From NCBI RefSeq assembly GCF_051013375.1, contig NZ_CP142125.1: a stretch of 64,000 nt of DNA. One strand, written 5' to 3'. Shown piece after piece: positions 18,393-27,544 of this stretch. The translations under genes and the position numbers were made by a program. The stretch is from Kordia algicida. Its GTDB lineage: Bacteria > Bacteroidota > Bacteroidia > Flavobacteriales > Flavobacteriaceae. The number at the start of each line of letters is the position of its first letter. Positions within the stretch are counted from its first letter, which is position 1. Below the pieces are notes generated by a model. It had not been told where the DNA came from. It searched no databases and saw nothing but the letters and a program-made list of their open reading frames with translations.

Positions 18393-19721
18393 TTACTCAC
18401 TATCTCCGTATACTTCTTTAACGAAGTTTTCGTAAGTTACTTCCTTCTTTTTAAGGTTTGCTTTTTCTTTGAAAAGTTCTAATAGTTTTTGACTCAACAA
18501 TTGATCTGTAAGTCTACGAACTTCTTCTTGGTTTGATAAAATTCTTGCAGCAATGTCTTCTAATTCTTGATCGCTAGGATTCATTTGTCCAAATTGTGCC
18601 ATTTGCGCGCGAATCATTTGCTTTGAAAATTCTTTTAAATCTTCAAATTGCACTTGCACTTCATTGTCTTTTACCAATCTGTCTTGGATTAATTGATAAC
18701 GCAATCCTTTTTCAGATTTTGTGTATTCTTCTTCGGCTTGCTCTGGCGTTAATTCTTGCTCTCCAGCAGATTGAATCCACTTTTTTAGGAAGTCAGCTGG
18801 CAAGTCGAATTTAGTGTTTTCGATCAATCCTTCTGTAACGTCGTTTAGCAAACGTTGATCTGATTGCTGTACAAATTGTCTTTCTGCATCTTCTTTGATC
18901 TTTGCTTTTACTTCGTCTACAGTTGTTACATTCCCTTCTCCAAATAATTTGTCAAACAATTCTTGGTTTAATTCCGCCAATTCTCTTGTGTTTGCTTCGT
19001 TAATTTTGAAAGAAACTTCGATATCTAAGTCGTGTACGTCATCATGAGCAACTTTTAGGAAGTTCATTAAATCATGATCGTCGTTAAATAAACTTTTTGT
19101 TTTTAAGGTTAGAGTGTCACCAACTTTTGCACCTACAAATTTATTTAGGTTTCTCTTTCCTTTGATTTTATCTAGACTGAACGTAGCGTTTTCTTCAATT
19201 TCTTTTTCTTCATTTGTAAAAACACCTGTTACTTCAGAATCTTCGGTAACTTCATCTTGAGAGATTAATTTTCCATATTGCTTTCTGATGTTTTCAATTT
19301 GTCCGTCAATCATTTTATCATCAGCAACAATATCGTATTGTGTGATTTCATTTTCTTTTAAGTCAACAGTAAACTCAGGAGCCAATCCTAATTCAAATTC
19401 AAAAGAGAACGTTTCTGCATCCCAATCAAATTCTTCTTGCATTCTTGGTAATGGATTTCCAAGAATATCAAGTTTTTCTTCAACTAAGTATTTGTTTAAA
19501 TTTTCTTGCAAAAGTTTGTTTACCTCATCTACAAGTACTGCTTTTCCGTATTGTTTTTTTACCAATCCCATTGGTACATGTCCTTTTCTAAACCCTGGAA
19601 TATTCGCAGTTTTTTTGTAATCTGTTAAGATTTCAGTCACTTTGTCGCTATAGTCATCTTTTTCAATATTAACTGTAACAACTGCATTTAACGCATCTAT
19701 ATTTTCTCTTGTTATATTCAT
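18393..19721 (-). CDS. tig: Trigger factor, ribosome-associated chaperone
   Basis: The 442-residue protein has the N-terminal ribosome-binding domain with the signature GFRKGHVPMGLVKKQYG (about 45-61), then a middle region in the PPIase position, and a long helical C-terminal arm region. The middle domain is weakly conserved, as usual in Bacteroidota. The ATG at 19721 (MNITREN) is preferred to the longer frame from 19754 because it matches the family N-terminus and leaves the promoter element outside the gene. It lies before clpP and clpX, the common tig-clpP-clpX order. Confidence 0.95.
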   Translation of the reverse strand: MNITRENIDALNAVVTVNIEKDDYSDKVTEILTDYKKTANIPGFRKGHVPMGLVKKQYGKAVLVDEVNKLLQENLNKYLVEEKLDILGNPLPRMQEEFDWDAETFSFEFELGLAPEFTVDLKENEITQYDIVADDKMIDGQIENIRKQYGKLISQDEVTEDSEVTGVFTNEEKEIEENATFSLDKIKGKRNLNKFVGAKVGDTLTLKTKSLFNDDHDLMNFLKVAHDDVHDLDIEVSFKINEANTRELAELNQELFDKLFGEGNVTTVDEVKAKIKEDAERQFVQQSDQRLLNDVTEGLIENTKFDLPADFLKKWIQSAGEQELTPEQAEEEYTKSEKGLRYQLIQDRLVKDNEVQVQFEDLKEFSKQMIRAQMAQFGQMNPSDQELEDIAARILSNQEEVRRLTDQLLSQKLLELFKEKANLKKKEVTYENFVKEVYGDSE

Positions 19722-19751
19722 CTTCGTTTTTGTGATATGAAAATTGGCTTG

Positions 19752-19782
19752 CAAAAGTACATTATTTTTAAAAGCGAATCAA
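19752..19782 (-). promoter_or_regulatory. Promoter of tig
   Basis: On the minus strand TTG (19782-19780) is followed by 20 bases and TACTTTTG (19759-19752), matching the Bacteroidota consensus, 30 bases before the tig ATG. Confidence 0.55.
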
Positions 19783-19903
19783 GTTTTTAAACAATTGTGT
19801 ATCAGTTTATTTTTGCTGCAATTACAGAATTTTTAGAGCATTTTGCTTTTGTTCCTTTATTTACCATATATAATGCTGGTGTTTTGAAATTTTTTGAGCT
19901 AAA

Positions 19904-19929
19904 AAAAGCACTGATTTCTCAGTGCTTTT
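19904..19929 (-). terminator. Terminator of the FadL-SGNH operon
   Basis: Perfect 11-bp arms (19904-19914 and 19919-19929) with a 4-base loop and A-run to the left, placed 25 bases after the stop codon at 19954 on the minus strand. Confidence 0.85.
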
Positions 19930-19953
19930 GATATTTATTTTTTTGAAAAAATT

Positions 19954-21468
19954 CTAGTTCGTCGGAACTACCGTAACTCCAGGATAATATCCTGCGGTTA
20001 CTCTTGGTACATCTGCACCATATTTTTCATTGATAACTCTAATGAATTCGTCGGCTACAATTGCGTAACCTCTAGCATTTGGATGTACACCATCTAAAGA
20101 AAATACTGTTGTAGAAATGGCGTTACTAGATCCATCAAAATAGTTGTTTGTATAAATTTGTCCGTCAGTTGTACGCAAACCAGAAACCAATTCTTCTAGT
20201 TTTACAGCCATGTCAGCTACTGCTAAATCATTTGCTGCTGCGATAGATACAATTGCATTGTTGTAAGCAGTTCTTGCTGTTCTTACCATTTGTACTTCTG
20301 TTGCTGTTAAAACCCAATTATCAGCTAATGGTACTCCAACTCCGTTTACAGAAGCAGGATTTGTTGGATCAGCCAATGTTCCGATGAAAGCAGAAGAAGG
20401 CAGAATTAATAAATCATCAACCGTTGCCATTCTATAACTTGGAATTCCTAAAGCAGTTAGAGGTGTTAAGTCTTCATCAACAATTACTACAGCATTTTGA
20501 CCTGCTGAAAACTGAATGGTACGTTGTGCAACTTCAGCCGCTGTGATTAAACCATTAGCCGCAGCTAATTGTAATCCTCCATTATATTGTGCATACGCTC
20601 CGTTAGCAAAAGCTGCCGTTTGCGCATCCATTGGAATTGGGTTGTAAGGCACAGTTGTAAAGTAAGGAATTGATGTTACATCTGGCAATGTAGCTACGAC
20701 TCCTTTTGCTCCGTTTGCTGTTAAAGCATCTACTAAACCTTGATATGTGAATGCAAATACTCCAGGATCTGTAATATCATTGAATCCATAAGATAATACG
20801 TTTGGATTTCCTGTTTGATCTACACCTGTTCCTCCAGAAGTAGCAAATGATAAAATATCATTGTTTCCTATCCAAAGTGTAAAGAATGTAGGGTTTAAAG
20901 ATGTTGCATCTTCAATTACGGTTACATTTGGAGATGTTGCATGTCTTACAAAGTAAGGATTTGCAGCACCAACAGCAAGGTTTGCAATGTTTCCATATCC
21001 AGGAGCTCCTAAATGGAATGATTTTGCTCCAGGAACACCCATATTGTTATACGCTGTTGCTTGTAAGTTAGAAACTTCAACGGTAGATGCAACATTTAAG
21101 TTTTCTGGTCCGCCCTGACTTGCATCAATAACTAAACGTGTATCAAAACCTGGTAGTGGGTTTCCTCCTAATAAGAATCCACCAGCATCATTTACATCAT
21201 CTTCATAAGATGGTTGCGTAAATGTTCCTCCTCCGGCAAACGCAAATTTTTCTGCCATGATGTTTGGAAACGAATTTTGCTGACCGCTTCTAAAAACCGT
21301 TCCATCCATAAAACCAGCGGTTAGTGAGTTACCAACTGCTACGTATGTTGAAAAGTCTGCTGATCCACTTGTGTAAGTTCCGTTTTCTTCAATTGGATTA
21401 TCAAATTCTGGCTCACAGGCAAATAATCCTAATGCTAATACTGCTAAATATTTTATATTATTTTTCAT
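19954..21468 (-). CDS. SGNH/GDSL hydrolase lipoprotein
   Basis: The 504-residue protein has a lipoprotein signal with Cys18 (LFAC). SGNH blocks follow: block I GNSLTAG with nucleophile S48, block III in WIGNND, and block V DGVHPNARG with D459 and H462. The family cleaves ester bonds in lipids or acyl-sugars. A large insertion between blocks II and V, rich in Ala and Asn, makes it longer than usual. It follows the FadL-family gene by 15 bases, so an outer-membrane lipid porin and a surface esterase are co-expressed; lipid uptake is a reasonable inference. Confidence 0.88.
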   Translation of the reverse strand: MKNNIKYLAVLALGLFACEPEFDNPIEENGTYTSGSADFSTYVAVGNSLTAGFMDGTVFRSGQQNSFPNIMAEKFAFAGGGTFTQPSYEDDVNDAGGFLLGGNPLPGFDTRLVIDASQGGPENLNVASTVEVSNLQATAYNNMGVPGAKSFHLGAPGYGNIANLAVGAANPYFVRHATSPNVTVIEDATSLNPTFFTLWIGNNDILSFATSGGTGVDQTGNPNVLSYGFNDITDPGVFAFTYQGLVDALTANGAKGVVATLPDVTSIPYFTTVPYNPIPMDAQTAAFANGAYAQYNGGLQLAAANGLITAAEVAQRTIQFSAGQNAVVIVDEDLTPLTALGIPSYRMATVDDLLILPSSAFIGTLADPTNPASVNGVGVPLADNWVLTATEVQMVRTARTAYNNAIVSIAAANDLAVADMAVKLEELVSGLRTTDGQIYTNNYFDGSSNAISTTVFSLDGVHPNARGYAIVADEFIRVINEKYGADVPRVTAGYYPGVTVVPTN

Positions 21469-21483
21469 CTTTTTCTGCTCTTT

Positions 21484-22737
21484 TTATAGTTTGTACGATA
21501 CTCCAATTCCTGCTACTAAAGCATTCGATTTATATTCTCCACCGAAAGACGTACGTTGTCCTGCTTCTACAAAGTAGTCGTAAGAGTTCTCAATTTCATT
21601 TGAATGTACATATAATACAGAAGCATCAATTGCCCATCTGCTGTTTAAGTTGTATGAGAAACCTGCTGTAAAGTTTACTGAATCTGGTCTTGGTGTCTCT
21701 GGCGCGAAAAATCCGTCTCTAATTGGCGATTCGTCAAAGTAGAATCCTGCTCTTACCGTTACTTTTTGTGTTGCATCGTATTGCGCACCAATTTTGTAGA
21801 TAGATGAGTTTTTGTAGTTTCTTGGGTTTCTTGATAATCCTGCTGCATTGAAGAATTGTACATCTAAAGATTCGTAAGCATCCCAGAAAGTTCTGGTGTA
21901 ATCGAAAGCAATCAACCATTTGTCAGAAGGTTTAAAAGAAGCTCCAAAAGTTAATTCTGCCGGTAACGGTAAGGAAGCTGTAAAATCTCCATCAGCGAAA
22001 CCTGGTGCCAAAGCGCCTGGCAAGTTTTCAAAATCTGCTGTTCCGTCTCCTCTTTCAACATTCATGTCAATTTTTGATCGGTAGTTAAAACCTAAATTGA
22101 TATTTTCTGTTGGGCGAAACATTGCGCCTACTGTATATCCCCAAGCGTTGATTCCAGAAGCATCTATTGTTACGTTTGAACGGTTTCCTTCTTCATCTGT
22201 TAAACTTCTAGAAAGGTTTCTGTTAAAGTTTACCGCTCCAGTTACGTAAATTGGTCCACCACCAACACTTAATTTGTCTGAAAGTTTGATAGAAATTGTT
22301 GGCTGCACAAAGATTGCCGATAATTCAATATTGTTTACTAAGTGAGAACCTTCCCAATCCGTTGGCCATTCTACTCTACTTCCATATGGCGTGTATACTG
22401 CTATTCCAGCAGATAACCAGTCTGTAATTTTATAAGATCCATATGCATAAAATGGAGTTCCAACAGGATTGTCTGCTTCTGAAGTATATCCGAACTCTCT
22501 GTTTTGATATGATGTATTTGAAAGTACCGCAGCTGCTCCGAGCGATACATTTAGCTTTCCATCCAAGTATACCAAACCTGCAGGATTAAAAAATGCCGAT
22601 TCAGCACTTGTGACAACCGCAACTCCGGTATGTCCCATTGCTAATTGCTTATGACCTTGTACTCCGACTCTATATCCTCCAGCGTACATTACCGAAGCCG
22701 AAAACGCGATGGTCAATACCAATAATAGTTTCTTCAT
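21484..22737 (-). CDS. OmpP1/FadL/TodX family outer-membrane transporter
   Basis: The 417-residue protein has a signal peptide (about 1-19, MYAGG after the hydrophobic core). The FadL N-terminal plug signature follows, with YRVGVQGHKQLAMGHTG and a SAFFNPAGL (NPA) motif. A 14-strand beta-barrel pattern ends in ALVAGIGVSYKL. Members import hydrophobic compounds such as long-chain fatty acids across the outer membrane. It is first gene of a two-gene unit with the SGNH lipoprotein; substrate is not shown by sequence. Confidence 0.9.
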   Translation of the reverse strand: MKKLLLVLTIAFSASVMYAGGYRVGVQGHKQLAMGHTGVAVVTSAESAFFNPAGLVYLDGKLNVSLGAAAVLSNTSYQNREFGYTSEADNPVGTPFYAYGSYKITDWLSAGIAVYTPYGSRVEWPTDWEGSHLVNNIELSAIFVQPTISIKLSDKLSVGGGPIYVTGAVNFNRNLSRSLTDEEGNRSNVTIDASGINAWGYTVGAMFRPTENINLGFNYRSKIDMNVERGDGTADFENLPGALAPGFADGDFTASLPLPAELTFGASFKPSDKWLIAFDYTRTFWDAYESLDVQFFNAAGLSRNPRNYKNSSIYKIGAQYDATQKVTVRAGFYFDESPIRDGFFAPETPRPDSVNFTAGFSYNLNSRWAIDASVLYVHSNEIENSYDYFVEAGQRTSFGGEYKSNALVAGIGVSYKL

Positions 22738-22786
22738 AATAATTAAATTGATGATTTAAGGTTAAATTTTTGTAAAATCAGTGCTT

Positions 22787-22816
22787 CAAAATTAGCATAA
22801 ATTATGATAAACACAA
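22787..22816 (-). promoter_or_regulatory. Promoter of the FadL-SGNH operon
   Basis: On the minus strand TTG (22816-22814), a 19-base spacer and TAATTTTG (22794-22787) fit the Bacteroidota consensus, 49 bases before the start codon. Confidence 0.6.
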
Positions 22817-22863
22817 GAATTAAACGAATTTATTATGCATTCATAGTAAATTTAAAACGATTC

Positions 22864-23631
22864 TTAAGAATTCAAAAAAAGCAAGGATTTTTCAAAAAAT
22901 TCTTTTGGGTTTTCAGCATGCAACCAATGTCCTGAATTGGAAACTTCTTCAATGGTTGCTTTTGGAAAATATTGATGGATTAATTTTTCATCACCTGTAA
23001 GAATATATTCTGATTTATCTCCTTTTAAGAATAATGTTTCTTTTGTGTAGGTAGCAATTCCTGAAAGTGCTTCTCCAATTTCTCCAACATTTTCAACGAG
23101 TGCTTTTAAGTTGATACGCAATCCGAGTGTTTTATTTTCTTGCCAATATAAATTTTTGAGTAAGAATTGACGTGTTCCAAAGTCTGGAACGTATTTTTCC
23201 ATGATATCTTCTGCATCACTTCTACTCGTTAGTGTTTCTTGCTGTATTGCTGCTAAACCTGCTAATATTTGCTCATGATGTGTTGGATAGAATTTTGGAC
23301 CAATATCTACTATGACTAATTTTTCAAGCATTTCAGGATATTCTACTGCGAATAACATGGCTGTTTTTCCGCCCATGGAATGTCCAATTAGTGAAATCGT
23401 AGTTAATTTATGGTGTTCGCAGTAACGTTTTACATCTTCCGCAAGGAGATCATAATTAAATTCGTCTGAGTGAAAACTGCGTCCGTGATTCCGTTGATCG
23501 ATCAAATGTACTTGAAAACCTTCTTTAGCAAATTTTTTCCCAAGCGTTTTCCAGTTATCAGACATTCCCAAGAAACCATGTAAAATTAGTAATGGCTTTC
23601 CTTCTCCAATAATGTTTGAGTGTAAAATCAT
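22864..23631 (-). CDS. Alpha/beta-fold hydrolase (YbfF-like esterase)
   Basis: The 255-residue soluble hydrolase has the oxyanion-hole motif LLILHGFLG (about 15-22), DQRNHGRS, nucleophile elbow GHSMGG (S85) and catalytic His235 in SGHWLHAE. The profile resembles E. coli YbfF esterases. No signal peptide. Its ATG overlaps the pdxJ stop (ATGA), so the two are translationally coupled, which is a fixed arrangement in many flavobacteria but does not show a shared pathway. Confidence 0.88.
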   Translation of the reverse strand: MILHSNIIGEGKPLLILHGFLGMSDNWKTLGKKFAKEGFQVHLIDQRNHGRSFHSDEFNYDLLAEDVKRYCEHHKLTTISLIGHSMGGKTAMLFAVEYPEMLEKLVIVDIGPKFYPTHHEQILAGLAAIQQETLTSRSDAEDIMEKYVPDFGTRQFLLKNLYWQENKTLGLRINLKALVENVGEIGEALSGIATYTKETLFLKGDKSEYILTGDEKLIHQYFPKATIEEVSNSGHWLHAENPKEFFEKSLLFLNS

Positions 23632-24347
23632 CTTTTTAGTTTATTAAGATACATGTTTACTACATTTTCTACTCCTAAATATAAAGACTCTGCAATCAAT
23701 GCATGTCCGATAGAAACTTCTAGCAATGCTGGAATTTCCTTTGCGAAGAATTGTATGTTGTCTAAACTTAAATCGTGACCTGCATTGACGCCAATTCCCA
23801 ATTCGTTAGATCGTACTGCACAATCAATATATGGCTGAATTGCTTTTTTGTTTCCTAAACTATATTGGTGTGCAAATTCTTCTGTGTATAATTCTATGCG
23901 ATCGGTTCCAACTGCTTTTGCGCCATCAATCATTTCCAAAACTGGATCTACAAATATTGATGTGCGAATTCCGTTATTTTTAAATTCTGCAATCACTTCC
24001 GTGAGAAAGTCCTTGTGTTTTATCGTATTCCAACCTGCATTTGACGTAATGGCATCAACGGCATCTGGCACCAAAGTTACTTGCGTAGGTTGTACTTCTA
24101 ACACCAAATCCATAAACTTCTGAATCGGATTTCCTTCAATATTATATTCTGTATGTACAATCGGTTTTAAATCGCGTGCGTCTTGATAGCGAATGTGACG
24201 TTCATCTGGTCGTGGATGAATTGTGATTCCTTGCGCACCATAATTTTGTACATCTTTAGCAAATTTTATCAAATTTGGAACATCGCCACCTCTTGAGTTT
24301 CGTAAGGTAGCAATCTTATTAATGTTCACACTGAGTTTTGTCGTCAT
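23628..24347 (-). CDS. pdxJ: Pyridoxine 5'-phosphate synthase
   Basis: The 239-residue TIM-barrel enzyme condenses 1-deoxyxylulose 5-phosphate with 3-amino-2-oxopropyl phosphate in the DXP-dependent vitamin B6 route. Family signatures are VNINKIATLRNSRGG near the start, TIHPRPDERHI, GVNAGHDLSLDN and SIGHALIAESL near the end. The ATG at 24347 (MTTKLSVN) is chosen because the longer frame from 24392 would include the TAACTTTG promoter-like element. Length matches the family (about 240). Confidence 0.96.
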   Translation of the reverse strand: MTTKLSVNINKIATLRNSRGGDVPNLIKFAKDVQNYGAQGITIHPRPDERHIRYQDARDLKPIVHTEYNIEGNPIQKFMDLVLEVQPTQVTLVPDAVDAITSNAGWNTIKHKDFLTEVIAEFKNNGIRTSIFVDPVLEMIDGAKAVGTDRIELYTEEFAHQYSLGNKKAIQPYIDCAVRSNELGIGVNAGHDLSLDNIQFFAKEIPALLEVSIGHALIAESLYLGVENVVNMYLNKLKR

Positions 24348-24380
24348 TGCGTTATATTTTTTTAACTGAGCACAAAAATA

Positions 24381-24388
24381 CAAAGTTA
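24381..24388 (-). promoter_or_regulatory. Putative -7 element of pdxJ
   Basis: Minus strand TAACTTTG matches TAnnTTTG, 33 bases before the pdxJ ATG. No -33 element at ideal spacing. Confidence 0.4.
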
Positions 24389-24443
24389 GCATACCAAGAA
24401 GTAGTTATTTTTAATTAATTTGCGCTCACAAATCTTTTGTTCT

Positions 24444-25100
24444 ATGAATATTGCACAATACATTCTTAATGATGTTACACCATTAACTACAACTGATGCT
24501 GTAAAAGAAGCGCAATTAGTTTTTAATCAACTTACATTTTCACACATTCCTATCTTTCAAGATGGCGTATATTTAGGATGTTTGTCTGAGACAGATTCTC
24601 ATTGTTTTGATGCCGATAAAGAAATTAGTGAATATCGTTATGCTTTAGAACAGTTTTTTGTGCGTGAGCAAACCAATTGGATTGACGTTTTGGAAGCATT
24701 TGCACAAAACTCGTCGAACATCATGCCGATTTTGAACGAAAATAACAAATACATCGGCTATTACGAACTCAATGACATTATCAATGTTTTTAATGATACG
24801 CCATTTTTACATGAACTTGGAAGCGTGCTTATTGTTGAAAAAGGCATAAAAGATTATTCGTTCAGTGAAATTTGCCAAATTGTAGAATCAAATAACGGTC
24901 GCATTCTTGGCGTATTTATTTCTAAAATTGAACGCGACGTGGTACAGTTTACCATCAAACTAAATAATATTGGCTTGAATGAAGTGGTACAATCATTTAG
25001 AAGATATAGTTATAATATTGTTTCTGAATTTGCGGAAGACTCATACATGCAAAACCTGAAGGAACGCTCGGAATACTTAAACAAATACTTAGACATTTAA
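24444..25100 (+). CDS. CBS-domain protein
   Basis: The 218-residue soluble protein has an N-terminal CBS pair (about 1-125; for example AQLVFNQLTFSHIPIFQDGVYLG, given in part, and NSSNIMPILNENNKYIGYYE). An ACT-like or similar C-terminal segment follows (about 130-205). CBS pairs bind adenosyl ligands. The start at 24444 (MNIAQYILND) is preferred over the upstream 24420 because it begins directly at the domain. It precedes nadK by 3 bases and is the first gene of the conserved Bacteroidota cluster leading to bamA; its role there is not known. Confidence 0.85.
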   Translation: MNIAQYILNDVTPLTTTDAVKEAQLVFNQLTFSHIPIFQDGVYLGCLSETDSHCFDADKEISEYRYALEQFFVREQTNWIDVLEAFAQNSSNIMPILNENNKYIGYYELNDIINVFNDTPFLHELGSVLIVEKGIKDYSFSEICQIVESNNGRILGVFISKIERDVVQFTIKLNNIGLNEVVQSFRRYSYNIVSEFAEDSYMQNLKERSEYLNKYLDI

Positions 25101-25103
25101 GGT

Positions 25104-25988
25104 ATGAAAGTTGGTATTTACGGTCAATTTTATCACAAAGACTCTGGCGAATATGTTACGTACTTGCTAAAAAACCTCCATCATTTTGGTGTGGAAATTT
25201 TCTTTGAGAAAAAATACTACGAAATTTTTACACAGAAAGTAACCGTTACAGAAACTTATAAGACTTTTGAATCTTACAATGATTTGGATGAATCGTTCGA
25301 TTTGTTTTTTAGTATTGGTGGCGATGGAACTATTTTACGAACCATTACGCTCGTGCAAGATTTAAACATTCCTATTTTAGGAATTAATACGGGAAGACTT
25401 GGTTTTTTAGCTACGATTCAAAAAGAAGAAATCAAAGACGCTATCTCAAAAATTATTAGCAAAGAGTTTACCGTCATAGAACGTAGCGTACTTGCGGTTG
25501 AAACTTCTCCAACGAATGAAGATATTTTGGAAATGAATTTTGCCTTAAACGAAGTCACGGTTGCCCGAAAAGATACCACTTCCATGATTACGGTAAAAAC
25601 GCATTTAAATGATGAATACTTAAACTCGTATTGGGCAGATGGATTAATTGTGGCAACACCAACAGGTTCTACAGGATATTCGTTGAGTTGTGGCGGACCT
25701 GTCATTACACCTAATAATAATAATTTTGTATTAACACCTATAGCGCCACACAATCTGAATGCGCGTCCATTAGTAATTCCCGATCATACAACCATACAAT
25801 TAGAAGTTTCTGGACGTGAAGACAAACACCTTATTTCTTTAGATTCACGAATTGCTACGGTAGATATTAATAGCATCATTACCATAAAAAAAGCACCATT
25901 TACCGTAAAGTTAGTAGAGCTTGAAGGGCAAAGTTTCTTAAACACACTTCGAAAAAAGCTTCTTTGGGGCGAAGATAAACGAAATTAA
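25104..25988 (+). CDS. nadK: NAD kinase
   Basis: The 294-residue enzyme phosphorylates NAD to NADP. It shows GGDGT (72-76) with the catalytic Asp, the ALNEV motif followed by a variable substrate loop, and the glycine-rich TPTGSTGYSLSCGGP segment that binds NAD. It lies 3 bases after the CBS gene and is clearly co-transcribed with it. Length is normal for bacterial NadK (about 290). Confidence 0.96.
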   Translation: MKVGIYGQFYHKDSGEYVTYLLKNLHHFGVEIFFEKKYYEIFTQKVTVTETYKTFESYNDLDESFDLFFSIGGDGTILRTITLVQDLNIPILGINTGRLGFLATIQKEEIKDAISKIISKEFTVIERSVLAVETSPTNEDILEMNFALNEVTVARKDTTSMITVKTHLNDEYLNSYWADGLIVATPTGSTGYSLSCGGPVITPNNNNFVLTPIAPHNLNARPLVIPDHTTIQLEVSGREDKHLISLDSRIATVDINSIITIKKAPFTVKLVELEGQSFLNTLRKKLLWGEDKRN

Positions 25989-26041
25989 AAGCAATAAAAT
26001 CGCGCAAATTATGTTTAAAAGCCATAGGCTTAGTTTATGAA

Positions 26042-26072
26042 TTGCCTATAACAAAAGAGAATACTATATTTG
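26042..26072 (+). promoter_or_regulatory. Promoter before the DUF6089 gene
   Basis: TTG at 26042-26044, spacer of 20, then TATATTTG at 26065-26072, 17 bases before the ATG at 26090. It would drive DUF6089-uppS-bamA-ompH. Confidence 0.55.
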
Positions 26073-26089
26073 CAAACTTTTTAACACCT

Positions 26090-26776
26090 ATGAGAAGACT
26101 CGTTATACTATTGGTTGCTTTTACTTTAGCCCAAACGCTGAACGCACAACTCCATGAAATTGGAGCATATGTTGGGTACAGTAATTTTATTGGTGACGTA
26201 GGATCAACACAATATATCAATCCAAATCATTTGGCATACGGAGCCATCTATAAGTGGAACCGAAGCGAACGCCATTCGTTTAGAGCTTCTATTACCAGAA
26301 CATTACTAGAAGGAAAAGACATCAAATCAGATGATCCAGCAAGACAATTGCGCGGATTAGAATTTACAAATACCATTACAGAATTAACGGTTGGTATCGA
26401 ATTTACTTTTTGGGAATTCAACCTACATGAAATAGATCCGCAAGGAACACCCTATTTATTTACAGGAATTTCCTATTTTAATTACGACACCTTATTTTTG
26501 GAAAATGGTCGTATTGTCCCGTATGGAGACGACAATACATTTGCCATTCCAATGGTGCTTGGTTACAAAACCACTATTTCAAACAATTTTATCTTAGGTT
26601 TGGAGCTTGGTGCTCGATATACCTTTACAGACGATATTGACGGAAGCAACCCAGTAAATGACAAAGCAGATTTCGACGCTTTAAAGTTCGGAAATATAAA
26701 TAGTAATGATTGGTATATGTTTATGGGAATTACTTTAACCTATACCTTTGGAAAAAAACCCTGTTTCTGTTACTAG
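26090..26776 (+). CDS. DUF6089 family exported beta-barrel-like protein
   Basis: The 228-residue protein has a clean signal peptide (about 1-20, cut after NAQ). An antiparallel beta pattern follows, beginning HEIGAYVGYSNFIGDVG and ending in MGITLTYTFGKKPCFCY, like small outer-membrane barrels. The ATG at 26090 gives the proper signal peptide and follows a promoter; the frame from 26042 is an artefact. This family sits before uppS and bamA in many Bacteroidota, suggesting an envelope role, but no function is known to me. Confidence 0.85.
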   Translation: MRRLVILLVAFTLAQTLNAQLHEIGAYVGYSNFIGDVGSTQYINPNHLAYGAIYKWNRSERHSFRASITRTLLEGKDIKSDDPARQLRGLEFTNTITELTVGIEFTFWEFNLHEIDPQGTPYLFTGISYFNYDTLFLENGRIVPYGDDNTFAIPMVLGYKTTISNNFILGLELGARYTFTDDIDGSNPVNDKADFDALKFGNINSNDWYMFMGITLTYTFGKKPCFCY

Positions 26777-26796
26777 CGTAGCAAGCAAAAATACGA

Positions 26797-27537
26797 ATGA
26801 GTTTAGAGGAAAAAATACAGAAAGACTTTTTGCCGCAGCATTTAGCCATTATTATGGACGGAAATGGACGTTGGGCAAAACAAAAAGGGAAACTTCGTGT
26901 ATTTGGTCATGAAAATGGAAGTAAAGCTGTAAAGCAAACGGTGGAAGCCTGTGCCAGACTTGGCATTAAGAATTTAACACTCTATGCATTTTCAACAGAA
27001 AACTGGAATCGTCCAAAACTAGAAGTAGAAGCTTTAATGCGACTTTTAGTTTCTTCCCTAAAAAAAGAACAAAAATTACTTCTTAAAAATAATATTAAAC
27101 TTCAAGCTATTGGTAGTTTAGAAACACTTCCTAAAAAGGCAAAAAAGGAGTTGTTTGAAGTCATAGAAAAGACTAAAGACAACACACACATGACATTAAC
27201 ACTTGCGCTCAGCTATGGTTCGAGAGAAGAAATTAAAAATGCTGTTAAAGAAATATGTCATAAAGTTAAAAATAATATAATTTCTTTGGAAACTATTGAT
27301 GAATCCATTATTAATCAGCATCTTTACACGCAAAATTTACCAGATGTAGATTTACTTATACGCACCAGTGGTGAACACCGTATAAGTAATTTTTTGTTAT
27401 GGCAAATAGCATACGCTGAACTATATTTTACCAATGTATTATGGCCAGATTTCAGCAAGGAACATTTATACGAAGCGTTGATTAATTATCAAAATAGAGA
27501 ACGAAGATTTGGAAAAACAAGCGAACAAATTAATTAG
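26797..27537 (+). CDS. uppS: Isoprenyl (undecaprenyl diphosphate) synthase
   Basis: The 246-residue cis-prenyltransferase makes undecaprenyl diphosphate, the lipid carrier for peptidoglycan and other glycans. Signature HLAIIMDGNGRWAKQKG has catalytic D21. YAFSTENWNRP and a late RTSGEHRISNFLLWQ with the conserved Arg/Ser and a WPDF follow. Length is normal. It is followed by bamA with no gap: the stop at 27537 is 7 bases before the bamA ATG. Confidence 0.96.
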   Translation: MSLEEKIQKDFLPQHLAIIMDGNGRWAKQKGKLRVFGHENGSKAVKQTVEACARLGIKNLTLYAFSTENWNRPKLEVEALMRLLVSSLKKEQKLLLKNNIKLQAIGSLETLPKKAKKELFEVIEKTKDNTHMTLTLALSYGSREEIKNAVKEICHKVKNNIISLETIDESIINQHLYTQNLPDVDLLIRTSGEHRISNFLLWQIAYAELYFTNVLWPDFSKEHLYEALINYQNRERRFGKTSEQIN

Positions 27538-27544
27538 AATTTTA